A stretch of DNA of 64,000 bases, taken from Brasilonema sennae CENA114. Lineage in GTDB: Bacteria > Cyanobacteriota > Cyanobacteriia > Cyanobacteriales > Nostocaceae. Both the position numbers and the translations under genes were made by a program. The notes under the pieces were generated by a model. It was given only the letters and a program-made list of their open reading frames with translations. It had not been told where the DNA came from and searched no databases. Positions 44,999 to 53,592 of this stretch are shown in pieces. The DNA is taken from contig NZ_CP030118.1 in assembly GCF_006968745.1 (NCBI RefSeq), positions 5,453,943 to 5,517,942 on the forward strand, read 5' to 3'. The stretch's first letter is position 1. Each line of letters starts with the position of its first letter.

Positions 44999-46699
44999 AT
45001 GAGTTATAATAAGCATCAGTATGGCAAAAATGCTGACCGGATCAAGGAGCAACGCACGGCTCCTCAAGCAGGTATAGGTCTAGGCGGTGGATTAGTTGGA
45101 GCAGCCATTGGTGGTTTACTCGGTCGCCGAGTTGGAGGAGTTTCTGGTGCTGTAGTTGGCGCAGTTGCTGGAGCTTTGGTTGGCAAGGGTACAGCTGAGC
45201 GTGTTAACCGTACGGTAGATAGTTTAGTAGACGCAGCCAAGAGTGTAGCTGAGACTATTAACCATAGTGTCAACGGTGTAGGAAATGCCGTAAAAGATAC
45301 AGTTGAGGAAGCCAAGACATCTGTAGTAGGCGTAGTACAGGTGGTCAAGGATACAGTTGAGGAGGCTAAGCCATCGTTAGTAAGTACACTAGACTCAATC
45401 AAGGATACAATTGAGGAAGCTAAGCCATCTGTAGTAGGTGCGGTACAGGCAGTCAAGGATACTGTTGAGGAAGCTAAGCCATCCGTTGTAGGTGTAGTAC
45501 AGGCGGTCAAGGATACTGTTGAGGAAGCTAAGCCATCCGTTGTAGGTGTAGTACAGGCGGTCAAGGATACTGTTGAGGAAGCTAAACCATCTGTAGTAAG
45601 TGCAGCTAAGAATGTTGCTGAGGCTGTTAATGAGAGTATAAATGATGTTGGAACTACATCAAAAAATACAGTTAACGAAGTCAAGCAATCTGTTGAGGAA
45701 GTCAAGCCATCTGGTAATAACAACAATGAGATACACCAAGAGCCATTGGTGACGGAGCAACTGTCGAAGTCAAGCAAGCAGTGTCCTCAAGTTGTTGAGG
45801 ATGTTATGTCAAGTTCATCTAATTGTCCTCAATACGAAGAGTTCATCCCGCCTACAGTAATTTTTCCCGCATCACATCCTTCCACTCTCCCGTTAGCGCC
45901 AGAGAGAAGAGGAGATTTTTTTATGCAGGAGTTGAGGGTGGAGTCTCAAGAGAATAGTAACTTGTCAGATGAGATTAATATTGAAGAGGTTCCTCAAGGA
46001 TTAAATGATTCACAACAGCCGAAGAGTTTTGAAGAAATAGATATAAAAGATATCAAAGAGATTAAATATAACAATATTCAACAGGAAGAAAAAGAATTTC
46101 AGCACAGTCAACAAGAAACTACTCAACAGCTTAAGCAACTAACTATTCAACCAGAAATTGAAAAAAACCAAAATTTTCCTGGAATTATTGTAGGAGTAAC
46201 TATCATAAGTTTGATAGGTCTAACTTTGGGCTTTATCCCAAAACAAAATCAGTTAGTCATCAAATCATCAGCATCTTCTCAAAGTCTATCTCCAATATCA
46301 GAAACAACATCGATAAGAACAGCGCCAACAATGACAGATGGTTGGATTTTTGTAGGTAATATCAACAAAGCCTCAGATTCAGTATTGGTTGGAAAGACTC
46401 TCATCAAAAGTTCACAGCCTACTAATTCACCGATTATTCCATCTGTAGGGTCGATAGTAGCTGTCGCTGTTGAACCAGGCATTACGTTGAGGGACAATAA
46501 ACCACAACCGCCAAACTTTAGTCATCAACAACAAAAAGCTTTAGCTATTCTTAAGCCTCAAGAGAAGTTAAAAATTCTGAAAGTAGAGTTTGTAAAATCT
46601 TCGAGTACCACTGAATCACCAATAAAAGTTTGGGCAAAAGTCCGTAAATGTGGTAGTGCTTGCTTACAGCAGAATTCAGAAATCAGAAGTCAGAAGTAA
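44999..46699 (+). CDS. LEA-like glycine-zipper protein with membrane anchor and C-terminal beta domain (cluster gene 3)
   Basis: 566 residues from ATG 44999, preceded by TTAAGGAGACGGTTAGT; the GTG at 44972 is upstream of this element and rejected. Glycine zipper at about 24-60 (GGGLVGAAIGGLLGRRVGG, GAVVGAVAGALVGKGTAERV), amphipathic repeats of 18 residues (VKDTVEEAKPSVVGVVQA, several near-identical copies, about 95-205), a polar Glu/Gln-rich segment, one membrane helix (IIVGVTIISLIGLTLGFI, about 392-410), and a C-terminal SH3-like beta region (DGWIFVGNI...SIVAVAVEPGITLRD, about 440-545). It differs from genes 1 and 2 in having a real anchor and an extracytoplasmic domain, so it may tether the system to a membrane (inference). 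The last residues (NSEIRSQK) come from a CAGAAGT repeat. Confidence 0.72.
   Translation: MSYNKHQYGKNADRIKEQRTAPQAGIGLGGGLVGAAIGGLLGRRVGGVSGAVVGAVAGALVGKGTAERVNRTVDSLVDAAKSVAETINHSVNGVGNAVKDTVEEAKTSVVGVVQVVKDTVEEAKPSLVSTLDSIKDTIEEAKPSVVGAVQAVKDTVEEAKPSVVGVVQAVKDTVEEAKPSVVGVVQAVKDTVEEAKPSVVSAAKNVAEAVNESINDVGTTSKNTVNEVKQSVEEVKPSGNNNNEIHQEPLVTEQLSKSSKQCPQVVEDVMSSSSNCPQYEEFIPPTVIFPASHPSTLPLAPERRGDFFMQELRVESQENSNLSDEINIEEVPQGLNDSQQPKSFEEIDIKDIKEIKYNNIQQEEKEFQHSQQETTQQLKQLTIQPEIEKNQNFPGIIVGVTIISLIGLTLGFIPKQNQLVIKSSASSQSLSPISETTSIRTAPTMTDGWIFVGNINKASDSVLVGKTLIKSSQPTNSPIIPSVGSIVAVAVEPGITLRDNKPQPPNFSHQQQKALAILKPQEKLKILKVEFVKSSSTTESPIKVWAKVRKCGSACLQQNSEIRSQK
45333..45597 (+). repeat. 54-bp coding tandem repeats in cluster gene 3
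   Basis: Units of 18 codons beginning GTCAAGGATACTGTTGAGG recur about every 54 bp (45449, 45503, 45557 nearly identical; 45341, 45395 more diverged). They encode VKDTVEEAKPSVVGVVQA-type amphipathic units. Confidence 0.8.
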
Positions 46700-46773
46700 A
46701 AAGGCTTTCTGCCTGACTTTTAGACAAGAGCATTGTACCTCAATTACTTGCAATGCGCTGTATAATATAATGT

Positions 46774-47262
46774 ATGTTTGATTATTCTTTAGATTTTAAA
46801 AATATTAACTTTCGAGAACATCCTGAACTGTATCGCGTGGGTAAGGGTGAACAGGGAGTGCTTTTGGTAGAACCATACAAATCTGAAATTCTTCCTTACT
46901 GGCGGTTTAAAACTCCAGATATTGCAAAAGAGTCTAGCGAAAAAATCTACCAGATGTTTTTTGAATATTTAGAGCAAGATGATTTTGTCGGTGCTGATAT
47001 GGCGCGGAAGTTTTTACAGATGGGGTATACACGCTCGCGCCGCTACGCTAACCATAAAAGTGGTAGAAAGTACAAAACTAACCCCCAAAAAGAAACTTCT
47101 AAAGAAGCTCACACTCAAGCCAGACTAGATATTCTACCAAATGAAGTAGATCCTATTAAAGCTGAATCAGCAGCAATCTTTAAAGAAAAGTGGATGCAAG
47201 CCAAGATGAATGAAAAGTATCTCCAGCTTTTAGCAAGGCATAAGCAGAAATACGCAGATTAA
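46774..47262 (+). CDS. DUF4385 protein
   Basis: 162 residues: MFDYSLDFKNINFREHPELY, then VGKGEQGVLLVEPYKSEILP and the KGADMARKFLQMGYTRSRRYANHKSG-type helical part (here VGADMARKFL, MGYTRSRRYA). Conserved in many bacteria, function unknown. A TATAAT sequence lies at 46761-46766, only 8 bases before the ATG, so the leader would be nearly absent if this is the -10 box, or the true promoter is elsewhere. Confidence 0.85.
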   Translation: MFDYSLDFKNINFREHPELYRVGKGEQGVLLVEPYKSEILPYWRFKTPDIAKESSEKIYQMFFEYLEQDDFVGADMARKFLQMGYTRSRRYANHKSGRKYKTNPQKETSKEAHTQARLDILPNEVDPIKAESAAIFKEKWMQAKMNEKYLQLLARHKQKYAD

Positions 47263-47274
47263 TCCTTTGAGTAA

Positions 47275-47480
47275 ATACAGGGTACGCTTAACAGCCAACG
47301 CCAAGGTGAGCGTCAGGGGCTCGACTGACTTGTGCTGAGCCGGTCGTTGTAGCGGAAGCTGAGGGGCGTCGTTCGCGTAGCGTCTCCGTTCGGCCTCAAG
47401 CCGTGCCCGTTCGCGCAGCGTGTCCCTTTGGGACTCAGGGCTCAGGAGATAGCTTAGCCGAACGTCCGAACGGGCAAAAG
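47275..47480. repeat. GC-rich palindromic repeat cluster
   Basis: Shares the block CGCAGCGTGTCCCTTTGGG and its flanks with the cluster at 22150-22600, plus GTTCGCGTAGCGTCTCCG. No coding content. Occupies most of the gap 47263-47567. Confidence 0.75.
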
Positions 47481-47567
47481 GTGTTTGCTTCATTCATAGC
47501 GGGTGATACGCCGCTTGTGGGGCTGGTTTGAACAAACAGTTTTGAGCAAACAACTGAGGGAGTCAGC

Positions 47568-47927
47568 TTAGTAGATCATATGCTGATAATTACGTATTAG
47601 TTCAACCTCATAATCATCAGGTTTAACAACCTCGTAATTCTCAGGTTTAGAAACAACCTGTTCCTGCTTATCAGTGGGTAATGGTTCTTGTTTTACTTCC
47701 TCACTAGAAATGACTTGATACTCATTTTTTCCTAAGAGTTTTTTCGGAACTGTAAGGGTCAAAATCAGTACCAAAAGCAATATCTGCCAAGGTGCAAAAA
47801 TTAAACCTAGGACTATACAGATAGCTGCAAATACCCCCACCAAGTACCCGATTTCATCGGTACTTTTCTTGAAGATATAGCCACCAACTAAACCAGTAAA
47901 AAGCGGAAGTAGAAAAAACAGAGCCAT
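47568..47927 (-). CDS. Small two-helix membrane protein, unknown
   Basis: 119 residues. Two or three membrane segments (ALFFLLPLFTGLVGGYIF; YLVGVFAAICIVLGLIFA; ILLLVLILTLTV) and a cytosolic acidic tail with KPENYEVVKPDDYEVELI repeats. No family recognised. Divergent from tex. Confidence 0.6.
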   Translation of the reverse strand: MALFFLLPLFTGLVGGYIFKKSTDEIGYLVGVFAAICIVLGLIFAPWQILLLVLILTLTVPKKLLGKNEYQVISSEEVKQEPLPTDKQEQVVSKPENYEVVKPDDYEVELIRNYQHMIY

Positions 47928-48167
47928 AGTTTCTCACATCTGAACAAAAGCAGAGGCGTTAATGTGTGCATATGAGAGATGCTGTTGGGAAGAAATATGT
48001 TTCGTTTGACAATCTACGTTGTTGAGCCACAACACGCTATCTATAACAACAGCGCATAAAAACAAAATTCCGGAATCATTTGTTAAACTAGCTTAACACT
48101 TTCTGATTGGACTATTTCATCTATCTAACGTATTACTTTAAAAGTAGCGTTTTCAACTGAGGCACCA

Positions 48168-50327
48168 ATGCTGAATATTCCTCAATTACTAGCAACAGAA
48201 CTCAACCTTAAACCCTATCAGGTGCAAAACGCCCTAGAACTTTTGACAGAGGGTGCAACAATTCCCTTTATTGCACGATATCGCAAAGAGCGGACGAGCG
48301 AGATGAATGAAGTTCAGTTGCGCGAACTGAGCGATAAGTACAATTACTTAACAGAATTAGAAGAAAGGAAATCGGTGATTTTGAATTCCATAGCCGAACA
48401 AGGGAAACTCACCGACGAACTCAAACAAAAAATCGAATCCTGTTTACTCAAAACTGAACTTGAGGATTTATATCTCCCCTATCGTCCCAAACGCCGTACT
48501 CGCGCCACTATCGCCAGAGAGAAAGGACTCGAAGCGCTGGCGGAGTTCATCAAATCGCTGAACAACAAAAATGCTGTTTCGGCGTCGCTGGATACGGAAG
48601 CGGCAAAGTATATTTCTGAGGAAAAAGGAGTTAAGACAGCAGAAGATGCACTGAAGGGTGCTTCTGACATCTTAGCGGAAGAAGTCGCGGAAAAAGCTGA
48701 GTTGCGAGCATACCTCCGGGGCTACTTGCTGGAAGAAGGAGTGTTTGTCTCCCGTATCAAAAAAGATCATCCTGAAGGTACAACCAAGTTTGAGATGTAC
48801 CGTAATTATCAAATGAGGGTGAGAAATATTGCGCCTCACAATATGCTGGCGTTGTGTCGCGGTGAAGCAGAGGAGGTGTTGTCTTTTGAAATTTCCTTTG
48901 ATGAAGATGTGGTGCTTTCTTATTTGGAGTCAAAGGAAATTAAGACGAAAGTCCGCGCCATCCGCGACTTTTATCAAGGGATGCTTAAAGACGCATTCAA
49001 CCGCTTGATGAAAACTTCCTTGATAAGTGAAGTCGTTGCGGAAAAGAAAACCTACGCTGATGTTGAGTCTATCAAAACTTTTGAAACGAATTTGCGGGAG
49101 TTGCTGCTGTCTGCGCCAGCAGGGATGAAACCAACGCTGGCGATTGATCCTGGTTTTCGGACTGGATGCAAAGTTGCTATACTCGACCAAACAGGGAAAT
49201 TTTTGGAATATCAAGCGATATTTCCACATCAAGCAGCTGAACAACGTTTGAAAGCTGCACAAACTCTCAAAAATTTGATTTCAAAATATAAAGTTGAGTT
49301 AATTGCCATTGGTAATGGTACAGCTTCCCGGGAGACAGACGAATTTGTTTTGGAAGTGCTGCAAACGATGGAACAAAAACCAGTCAAGGTGATGGTGAAT
49401 GAGTCGGGTGCTTCCATATATTCTGCCAGTAAAGTGGCTTTGGAAGAGTTTCCCGATTTAGATATTACCGTTCGCGGTGCTATTAGTATTGGTCGTCGGT
49501 TACAAGATCCACTCGCGGAACTGGTGAAAATTGATCCTAAGTCCATCGGCGTGGGACAATACCAGCATGATGTGGACCAAAAGTTGTTGAAAAAGAAGTT
49601 GGATGAAACTGTTGAAAGCTGTGTTAACTACGTTGGTGTGGACTTAAATACTGCTTCCAAAGAACTTTTGACTTCTGTCTCTGGGATTACGTCCAGCGTT
49701 GCCAATAATATTGTTGCTTATCGTAACCAGCATGGTGTGTTTAAAAATCGCCGACAGTTGCTCAAAGTCGCCAAGTTAGGACCAAAAGCTTTTGAACAGG
49801 CGGCGGGATTCTTACGGATTCGCCAAAGTGAAAACCCATTGGATAATACTGCTGTTCACCCAGAAAGTTACTCACTTGTAGAGGCGATCGCCTCCGATTT
49901 GAACCTACCACTAACTCAAATCACCCAAATTGCCGAAAAGCTAAAAAAAGCCAATCTTAAGAAATACGTCACCGACACCGTTGGCGAACCAACACTGCGC
50001 GACATCCTCAGCGAATTGGAAAAGCCAGGAAGAGATCCACGCGCTGAGTTTAAGTATGCAACATTCAAGGAAGGAATCAAGGAAATTTCTGATCTCAAAG
50101 AAGGGATGGAACTAGAAGGTATCGTTACCAATGTTGCGAACTTCGGTGCTTTCGTTGATATCGGTGTACATCAAGATGGTTTGGTGCACATCTCCCAATT
50201 GGCTGATAGATTCGTTGATGATCCAAAGAAAATTGTCAAGGTGGGACAAGTTGTGAAAGTGCGAGTGCTGGAAATTAATCAGAAATTGAAGCGGATTAGT
50301 TTATCCATGAAGTCAATCAAGCAATAA
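48168..50327 (+). CDS. tex: Tex-family transcription accessory / RNA-binding protein
   Basis: 719 residues, complete Tex architecture: N-terminal helical Tex domain (IPFIARYRKERTSEMNEVQL), YqgF/RuvC-like domain about 320-450 (LAIDPGFRTGCKVAILDQTG, NGTASRETDEFV), helix-hairpin-helix about 490-560 (LNTASKELLTSVSGI, RQLLKVAKLGPKAFEQAAGF), and an S1 RNA-binding domain at the end (GIVTNVANFGAFVDIGVHQD). Tex interacts with RNA polymerase and RNA and affects transcript processing. Cytosolic; single-gene unit. Confidence 0.95.
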   Translation: MLNIPQLLATELNLKPYQVQNALELLTEGATIPFIARYRKERTSEMNEVQLRELSDKYNYLTELEERKSVILNSIAEQGKLTDELKQKIESCLLKTELEDLYLPYRPKRRTRATIAREKGLEALAEFIKSLNNKNAVSASLDTEAAKYISEEKGVKTAEDALKGASDILAEEVAEKAELRAYLRGYLLEEGVFVSRIKKDHPEGTTKFEMYRNYQMRVRNIAPHNMLALCRGEAEEVLSFEISFDEDVVLSYLESKEIKTKVRAIRDFYQGMLKDAFNRLMKTSLISEVVAEKKTYADVESIKTFETNLRELLLSAPAGMKPTLAIDPGFRTGCKVAILDQTGKFLEYQAIFPHQAAEQRLKAAQTLKNLISKYKVELIAIGNGTASRETDEFVLEVLQTMEQKPVKVMVNESGASIYSASKVALEEFPDLDITVRGAISIGRRLQDPLAELVKIDPKSIGVGQYQHDVDQKLLKKKLDETVESCVNYVGVDLNTASKELLTSVSGITSSVANNIVAYRNQHGVFKNRRQLLKVAKLGPKAFEQAAGFLRIRQSENPLDNTAVHPESYSLVEAIASDLNLPLTQITQIAEKLKKANLKKYVTDTVGEPTLRDILSELEKPGRDPRAEFKYATFKEGIKEISDLKEGMELEGIVTNVANFGAFVDIGVHQDGLVHISQLADRFVDDPKKIVKVGQVVKVRVLEINQKLKRISLSMKSIKQ

Positions 50328-50442
50328 ACCATAATCGGGAGACGAAAGTGGTTGACCTAACTTTGGTAGGATGAGCGATCGCGCCGACGAGGATTACAAT
50401 CAAAGCTGAGAATAAATAAAAATTCCCTAAAAGAGGCAGATT

Positions 50443-50646
50443 ATGGCGTTAAAATTAACTGTACCGAATATTGCCTGTGAAGACTGTGCAACAAAAATTA
50501 CCGAAGCCATCCATGTAATGGAACCCGATACCAAAGTGGATGTAGATGTGGAAGCGAAAACTGTGACTGTAGAATCTAAGGCTTCTGAAGAGTCAATCAA
50601 ACAGGCAATTGTTGCAGCTGGTTACCATATCGAAGGTTATCAATAA
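50443..50646 (+). CDS. HMA-type copper chaperone (Atx1-like)
   Basis: 67 residues with the heavy-metal-associated fold and metal motif IACEDC (Cys-x-x-Cys). It resembles cyanobacterial Atx1-like chaperones that pass Cu(I) to the thylakoid P-type ATPases for plastocyanin and cytochrome oxidase. No ATPase gene adjoins. ATG start after AGAGGCAG. Confidence 0.85.
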   Translation: MALKLTVPNIACEDCATKITEAIHVMEPDTKVDVDVEAKTVTVESKASEESIKQAIVAAGYHIEGYQ

Positions 50647-50696
50647 CTGCTTTGACAAAGTAATGCCACAGATGCATAGTAGCGTAATCTGACATC

Positions 50697-50725
50697 AAAA
50701 AGGCTCAAGCATTCTTGCCTGAGCC
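50697..50725 (-). terminator. Terminator of the RRM protein gene
   Basis: On the minus strand GGCTCAGGC-AAGAAT-GCTTGAGCC is followed directly by TTTTT. It lies 65 bp past the stop of the rbp gene. Confidence 0.75.
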
Positions 50726-50789
50726 AGTGCTAAATCAAATTAATTTCTGAAATTAAGGGGCTGGTTCTTCATCCCCCAATTTATAAAGC

Positions 50790-51095
50790 TTAGTAGCGGT
50801 TACGGAAACTGTTGTTTCCTCCGCGACCACCACCACCAAACGAGCCTCTTTCCTCTCTAGGCTTAGCCTTATTAACTTTAAGGTCACGCCCCATCCACTC
50901 AGCACCATCAAGAGCATCAATTGCTGCTGTTTCTTCAGCATCTGTACCCATTTCCACAAAACCAAAGCCGCGCAAACGACCTGTTTCACGGTCAGTTGGT
51001 AGCTGAACCCGCTTTACAGTACCATATTCTGCAAAAACAGCTTTCAGAGTTTCCTCTGTAACGTCGTAAGAAAGATTACCTACATAAACTGACAT
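50790..51095 (-). CDS. RRM RNA-binding protein, glycine-rich (Rbp)
   Basis: 101 residues: one RRM with RNP2 (VYVGNLSY) and RNP1 (RGFGFVEM), then a short Gly/Arg/Asn-rich tail (RGSFGGGGRGGNNSF). Cyanobacterial Rbp proteins bind RNA and many are cold-induced. The upstream region is long and free of genes, consistent with a long regulated leader. An overlapping antisense frame is a shadow. Confidence 0.92.
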   Translation of the reverse strand: MSVYVGNLSYDVTEETLKAVFAEYGTVKRVQLPTDRETGRLRGFGFVEMGTDAEETAAIDALDGAEWMGRDLKVNKAKPREERGSFGGGGRGGNNSFRNRY

Positions 51096-51522
51096 AAAAT
51101 GTCTCCGAAATCATAAGTGTGTAGAGATTTAGGTTTCGGAGAAAAGTTTGTAGATACCAAAAACAAAAAACCTGTCAATACTAAAAACAAACGCTATTAA
51201 CCGAATTAACTCTCGCCTTCCATAATGACATACCAGACAACTTTTAGCGAGCAAATTGGAAAAATTGTTATATAAAGTTATAGAAGCAATTTATACCTAA
51301 GTATAATATGATTTCTACACCTTGGCTTTGATATGGACACATCATAAGACGGGAAGCCCCAAAAACGAATAAGACCGTTCCTATTGTTTGTTTTCGTTGG
51401 AAGCTTGACTCTCAAACGAAGTAAGTCCAAAGGTAGTTCATCACGTCATAATTTATAGTTAGTCTTGTGTTAGATTAGCATTACTTGCACTCACCAAGTA
51501 TTGAACAATTAAGAGGAGATCT
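51096..51522. promoter_or_regulatory. Divergent leader region of rbp and the IF-3 paralogue
   Basis: 427 bp between divergent genes. On the rbp side an A-rich stretch (CAAAAACAAAAAACC) resembles a cold-shock-type leader. On the IF-3 side AAGAGGAG (511-518 of the 51 kb block, i.e. 51511-51518) is the Shine-Dalgarno. An imperfect stem CCAAAAACGAA/TTCGTTGG occurs at about 51358-51402. Confidence 0.4.
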
Positions 51523-52014
51523 ATTATCGTAATTCAAAAGCAGCTCATTAACTCGCAAATCAAGTCACCTCAAGTCTTCTTGATTGATCATGAGAATAAT
51601 AACCGTGGTCTGATCGATACAAATGAAGCTCTACAACTAGCACAGAGCGTACAGCTTGACCTAGTTGTAGTCTCGGAGGGCAAAGACGCTCCAGTTGCGA
51701 AGATTCTTAACTATGGTAAACTTCAGTATCAAAAGAAAAAGCGTCAGGGACACAGTGCTAGACCTACAGTAAAGGAAGTCCGGCTTCGTCCCAACGTGGG
51801 TATGGCTGATTACAACTTACGTATTGAGCAAGCAATTGAGTGGTTGAATAAAGGCGATTCAGTAAAGTTTGTTATTCGTTTACGAGGCAGAGAAAATCAA
51901 TATCGTGAACAGGCTGGAGAAATGTTAGACCGGATTGTAGCTGCTTTGAGCCAAGTGGGTAAAGTCCAGTCGCTTGATAAACGCTCACTGATTGCTCAAG
52001 TCGTTCCTGCGTAA
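51523..52014 (+). CDS. infC: Translation initiation factor IF-3 family paralogue with a non-AUG start
   Basis: 163 residues if started at ATT 51523. The frame is open after a stop at 51502-51504, and no ATG or GTG lies before the homology begins (INSQIKSPQVFLIDHENNN). GAGGAG at 51513-51518 sits 4 bases before ATT (51523) and 7 before ATC (51526). TTG at 51580 would cut off the conserved IN..I segment. Start with AUU is the classical infC arrangement that lets IF-3 repress itself. N-domain KILNYGKLQYQKKK corresponds to RIMDYGKY; C-domain VKEVRLRPN, IRLRGREN. Divergence from the usual cyanobacterial IF-3 (PVCRIMDYGK replaced by PVAKILNYGK) suggests a second, specialised IF-3; I cannot check whether a canonical copy exists elsewhere. 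Confidence 0.82.
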   Translation: MIVIQKQLINSQIKSPQVFLIDHENNNRGLIDTNEALQLAQSVQLDLVVVSEGKDAPVAKILNYGKLQYQKKKRQGHSARPTVKEVRLRPNVGMADYNLRIEQAIEWLNKGDSVKFVIRLRGRENQYREQAGEMLDRIVAALSQVGKVQSLDKRSLIAQVVPA

Positions 52015-52045
52015 ATTAGTTTTTTGGGAATATTTAGTGATCCCA

Positions 52046-52081
52046 AGTAGCCAGAGTAATTGCGTATATGCTCTGGCTACT
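52046..52081 (+). terminator. Hairpin after the IF-3 gene
   Basis: AGTAGCCAGAG (52046-52056) pairs perfectly with CTCTGGCTACT (52071-52081). No T-tract follows, so termination is likely but not certain. Confidence 0.55.
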
Positions 52082-52411
52082 GTAATGTAGGGGCTGTAAG
52101 TGGATGCACCAAACGCAATGGGCGTGGGAGAAGCGATGTCACACGGGTTTTGCTAATGCAGGTCAGGGATGGGCTTTAGAGACTTAGCAATATATTAACG
52201 CTTCACATAAAACCATAGTTGCAAGCTTGAAAGCATGACCCTGAGGAATGGAACAATTGAAGATGGCAGGGATACTTCTTTGAGAATGCAAGCTTTGAGT
52301 ACTTGCAGAACTACTGGGAGATGGTTCCTGCAAGTGCAGATAGTTATCAACAAGTTGTTCACTAAGTTTCCGCACTGAGGCATTATATCATGTTCGGTAA
52401 ATAACTTACGA

Positions 52412-53537
52412 TTAAGCTCCGATTTTAATCCACCAATGAAAACCGGTTAAACCTTGAATCAAATCTTGCTGTTGAAGTAAAGATTGACACCGATGAAATA
52501 AAATTTCCTCTAAATCATCAAGTGTCTCAAATGAACGAGAAGGCGATTGGTTCGTCAACCAAAGTCCACAATCTTTCCGCAGGTTGTAATTCAGGTGAAT
52601 GGGAAGGCAAAAATGTCAAATGCAGCCCGGATGGAAGCTCTAGGTCTTTACTGGTATGCCAACCGGCTTGGTCTACAGCCAAAAGAATGTGTTTATCAGC
52701 ACCTAAACTGAATTCACGAGCAAAATCTGCTAAAACGAAGTTAAACAAGTTCGTATTTACGTAAGGAAGAATCCACCAATAACTTTCTCCAGTTTTGGGA
52801 TGTACGAACGCATACAACCATAACCACTTGTATCTCCAGTTGACATTGGCTATTGGTGTTTCGCCTTCTGGAACATAAACTCGTCTAATAATCGGCTTGA
52901 GTCCTAAACGATGCGAAACTGCACGCCTCGTTGAATTTCTGCATCTGGGTAATTAGCTTTGAGTTCTTCAACTTCTATAGCTAGTTTTTTTTCCAGGCTT
53001 GTTGCTCGAAAGGGTCGCTTTCGCTGTGAGATGGGCGAGGTACTCGTAGTCTAAAAGTCATCTGCCGTAATATCTCCCATCCCCTGTATCTACTAATCTT
53101 TGTCCCTGTAACTTCACTCAGCCAATCCGCAACTTTTCGCCCATTCCAAAATCCCCCATCCGGCGCGTTTGACTGCAAAGCTTGCCATAGCTGTGCTTGG
53201 TGAAGATCGTCTATTAACGTCTTTGCTCCCTGATTTTCACTGCGGCGTTAAGCGTAGCTCTGCCGTAGGCAATCGCCTATTCCAGAAATGCCCGACTCGT
53301 TATACCTTTTAACCAATGCGTAGATCCATGTCCTGCTGTAGCCTGTTACTTGCTCAACATATAGCCGTTTTTTTCCCTTGTGCTAGTAACCATATAATCT
53401 GACACTGGCGTAAAGTCTGCCGGGGGAAGCTTCCCCCGGCGAGCTTTACGACTTTCTACTCCGTCTTTTGCCTGACGGTAAACTTGTTCTAACTCGGAAA
53501 TATTTAAATGTGTGGCTATAGTGATCCGTTTCGGCAT
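52412..53537 (-). pseudogene. Broken IS630 transposase
   Basis: Recognisable pieces in order: MPKRITIATHLNISELEQVY (HTH, 53537), IIWLLAQGKKTA, SNAPDGGFWNGRKVADWLSE with YRGWEILRQM (about 53100), RVPRPSHSESDPFEQQAWKK, SYWWILPYVN and LLAVDQAGWHTS (DDE Asp), LPSHSPELQPAERLW (DDE Glu), ending LIQGLTGFHWWIKIGA at 52412. At least three frameshifts or stops plus an inserted palindrome. Confidence 0.85.
53411..53448. repeat. Palindromic repeat inserted in the dead IS630
   Basis: A perfect 22-bp palindrome at 53419-53440 (GCCGGGGGAAG and its complement) with outer arms TAAAG/CTTTA. Same family as TCTGCCGGGGGG...GCGAGCTTT at about 22300-22340. Its presence inside a transposase shows that the family moves. 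Confidence 0.75.
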
Positions 53538-53592
53538 AGTTCATAATTGTACTCTGGACTTTTATCATAAGCGATTATGCGAACATGATATG

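Larger units (their letters stand above)
52388..53588 (-). mobile_element. Degenerate IS630-family element
   Basis: 1201 bp with imperfect terminal inverted repeats (TCATGTTCG...CTTA.GAT.AA; about 23 of 30 positions match between 52386-52415 and 53561-53590) and TA at both ends (52386-52387, 53589-53590). The transposase inside is broken in several frames. Unlike the copy at 5169 it is old. A GC-rich palindrome (53411-53448) is nested in it. Confidence 0.8.

Noticed and set aside
44872..45000. GTG start at 44972 for cluster gene 3
   Set aside because: The AAGGAGACGGTT leader shared by the three paralogues lies between it and the ATG at 44999, so the ATG is the better start.
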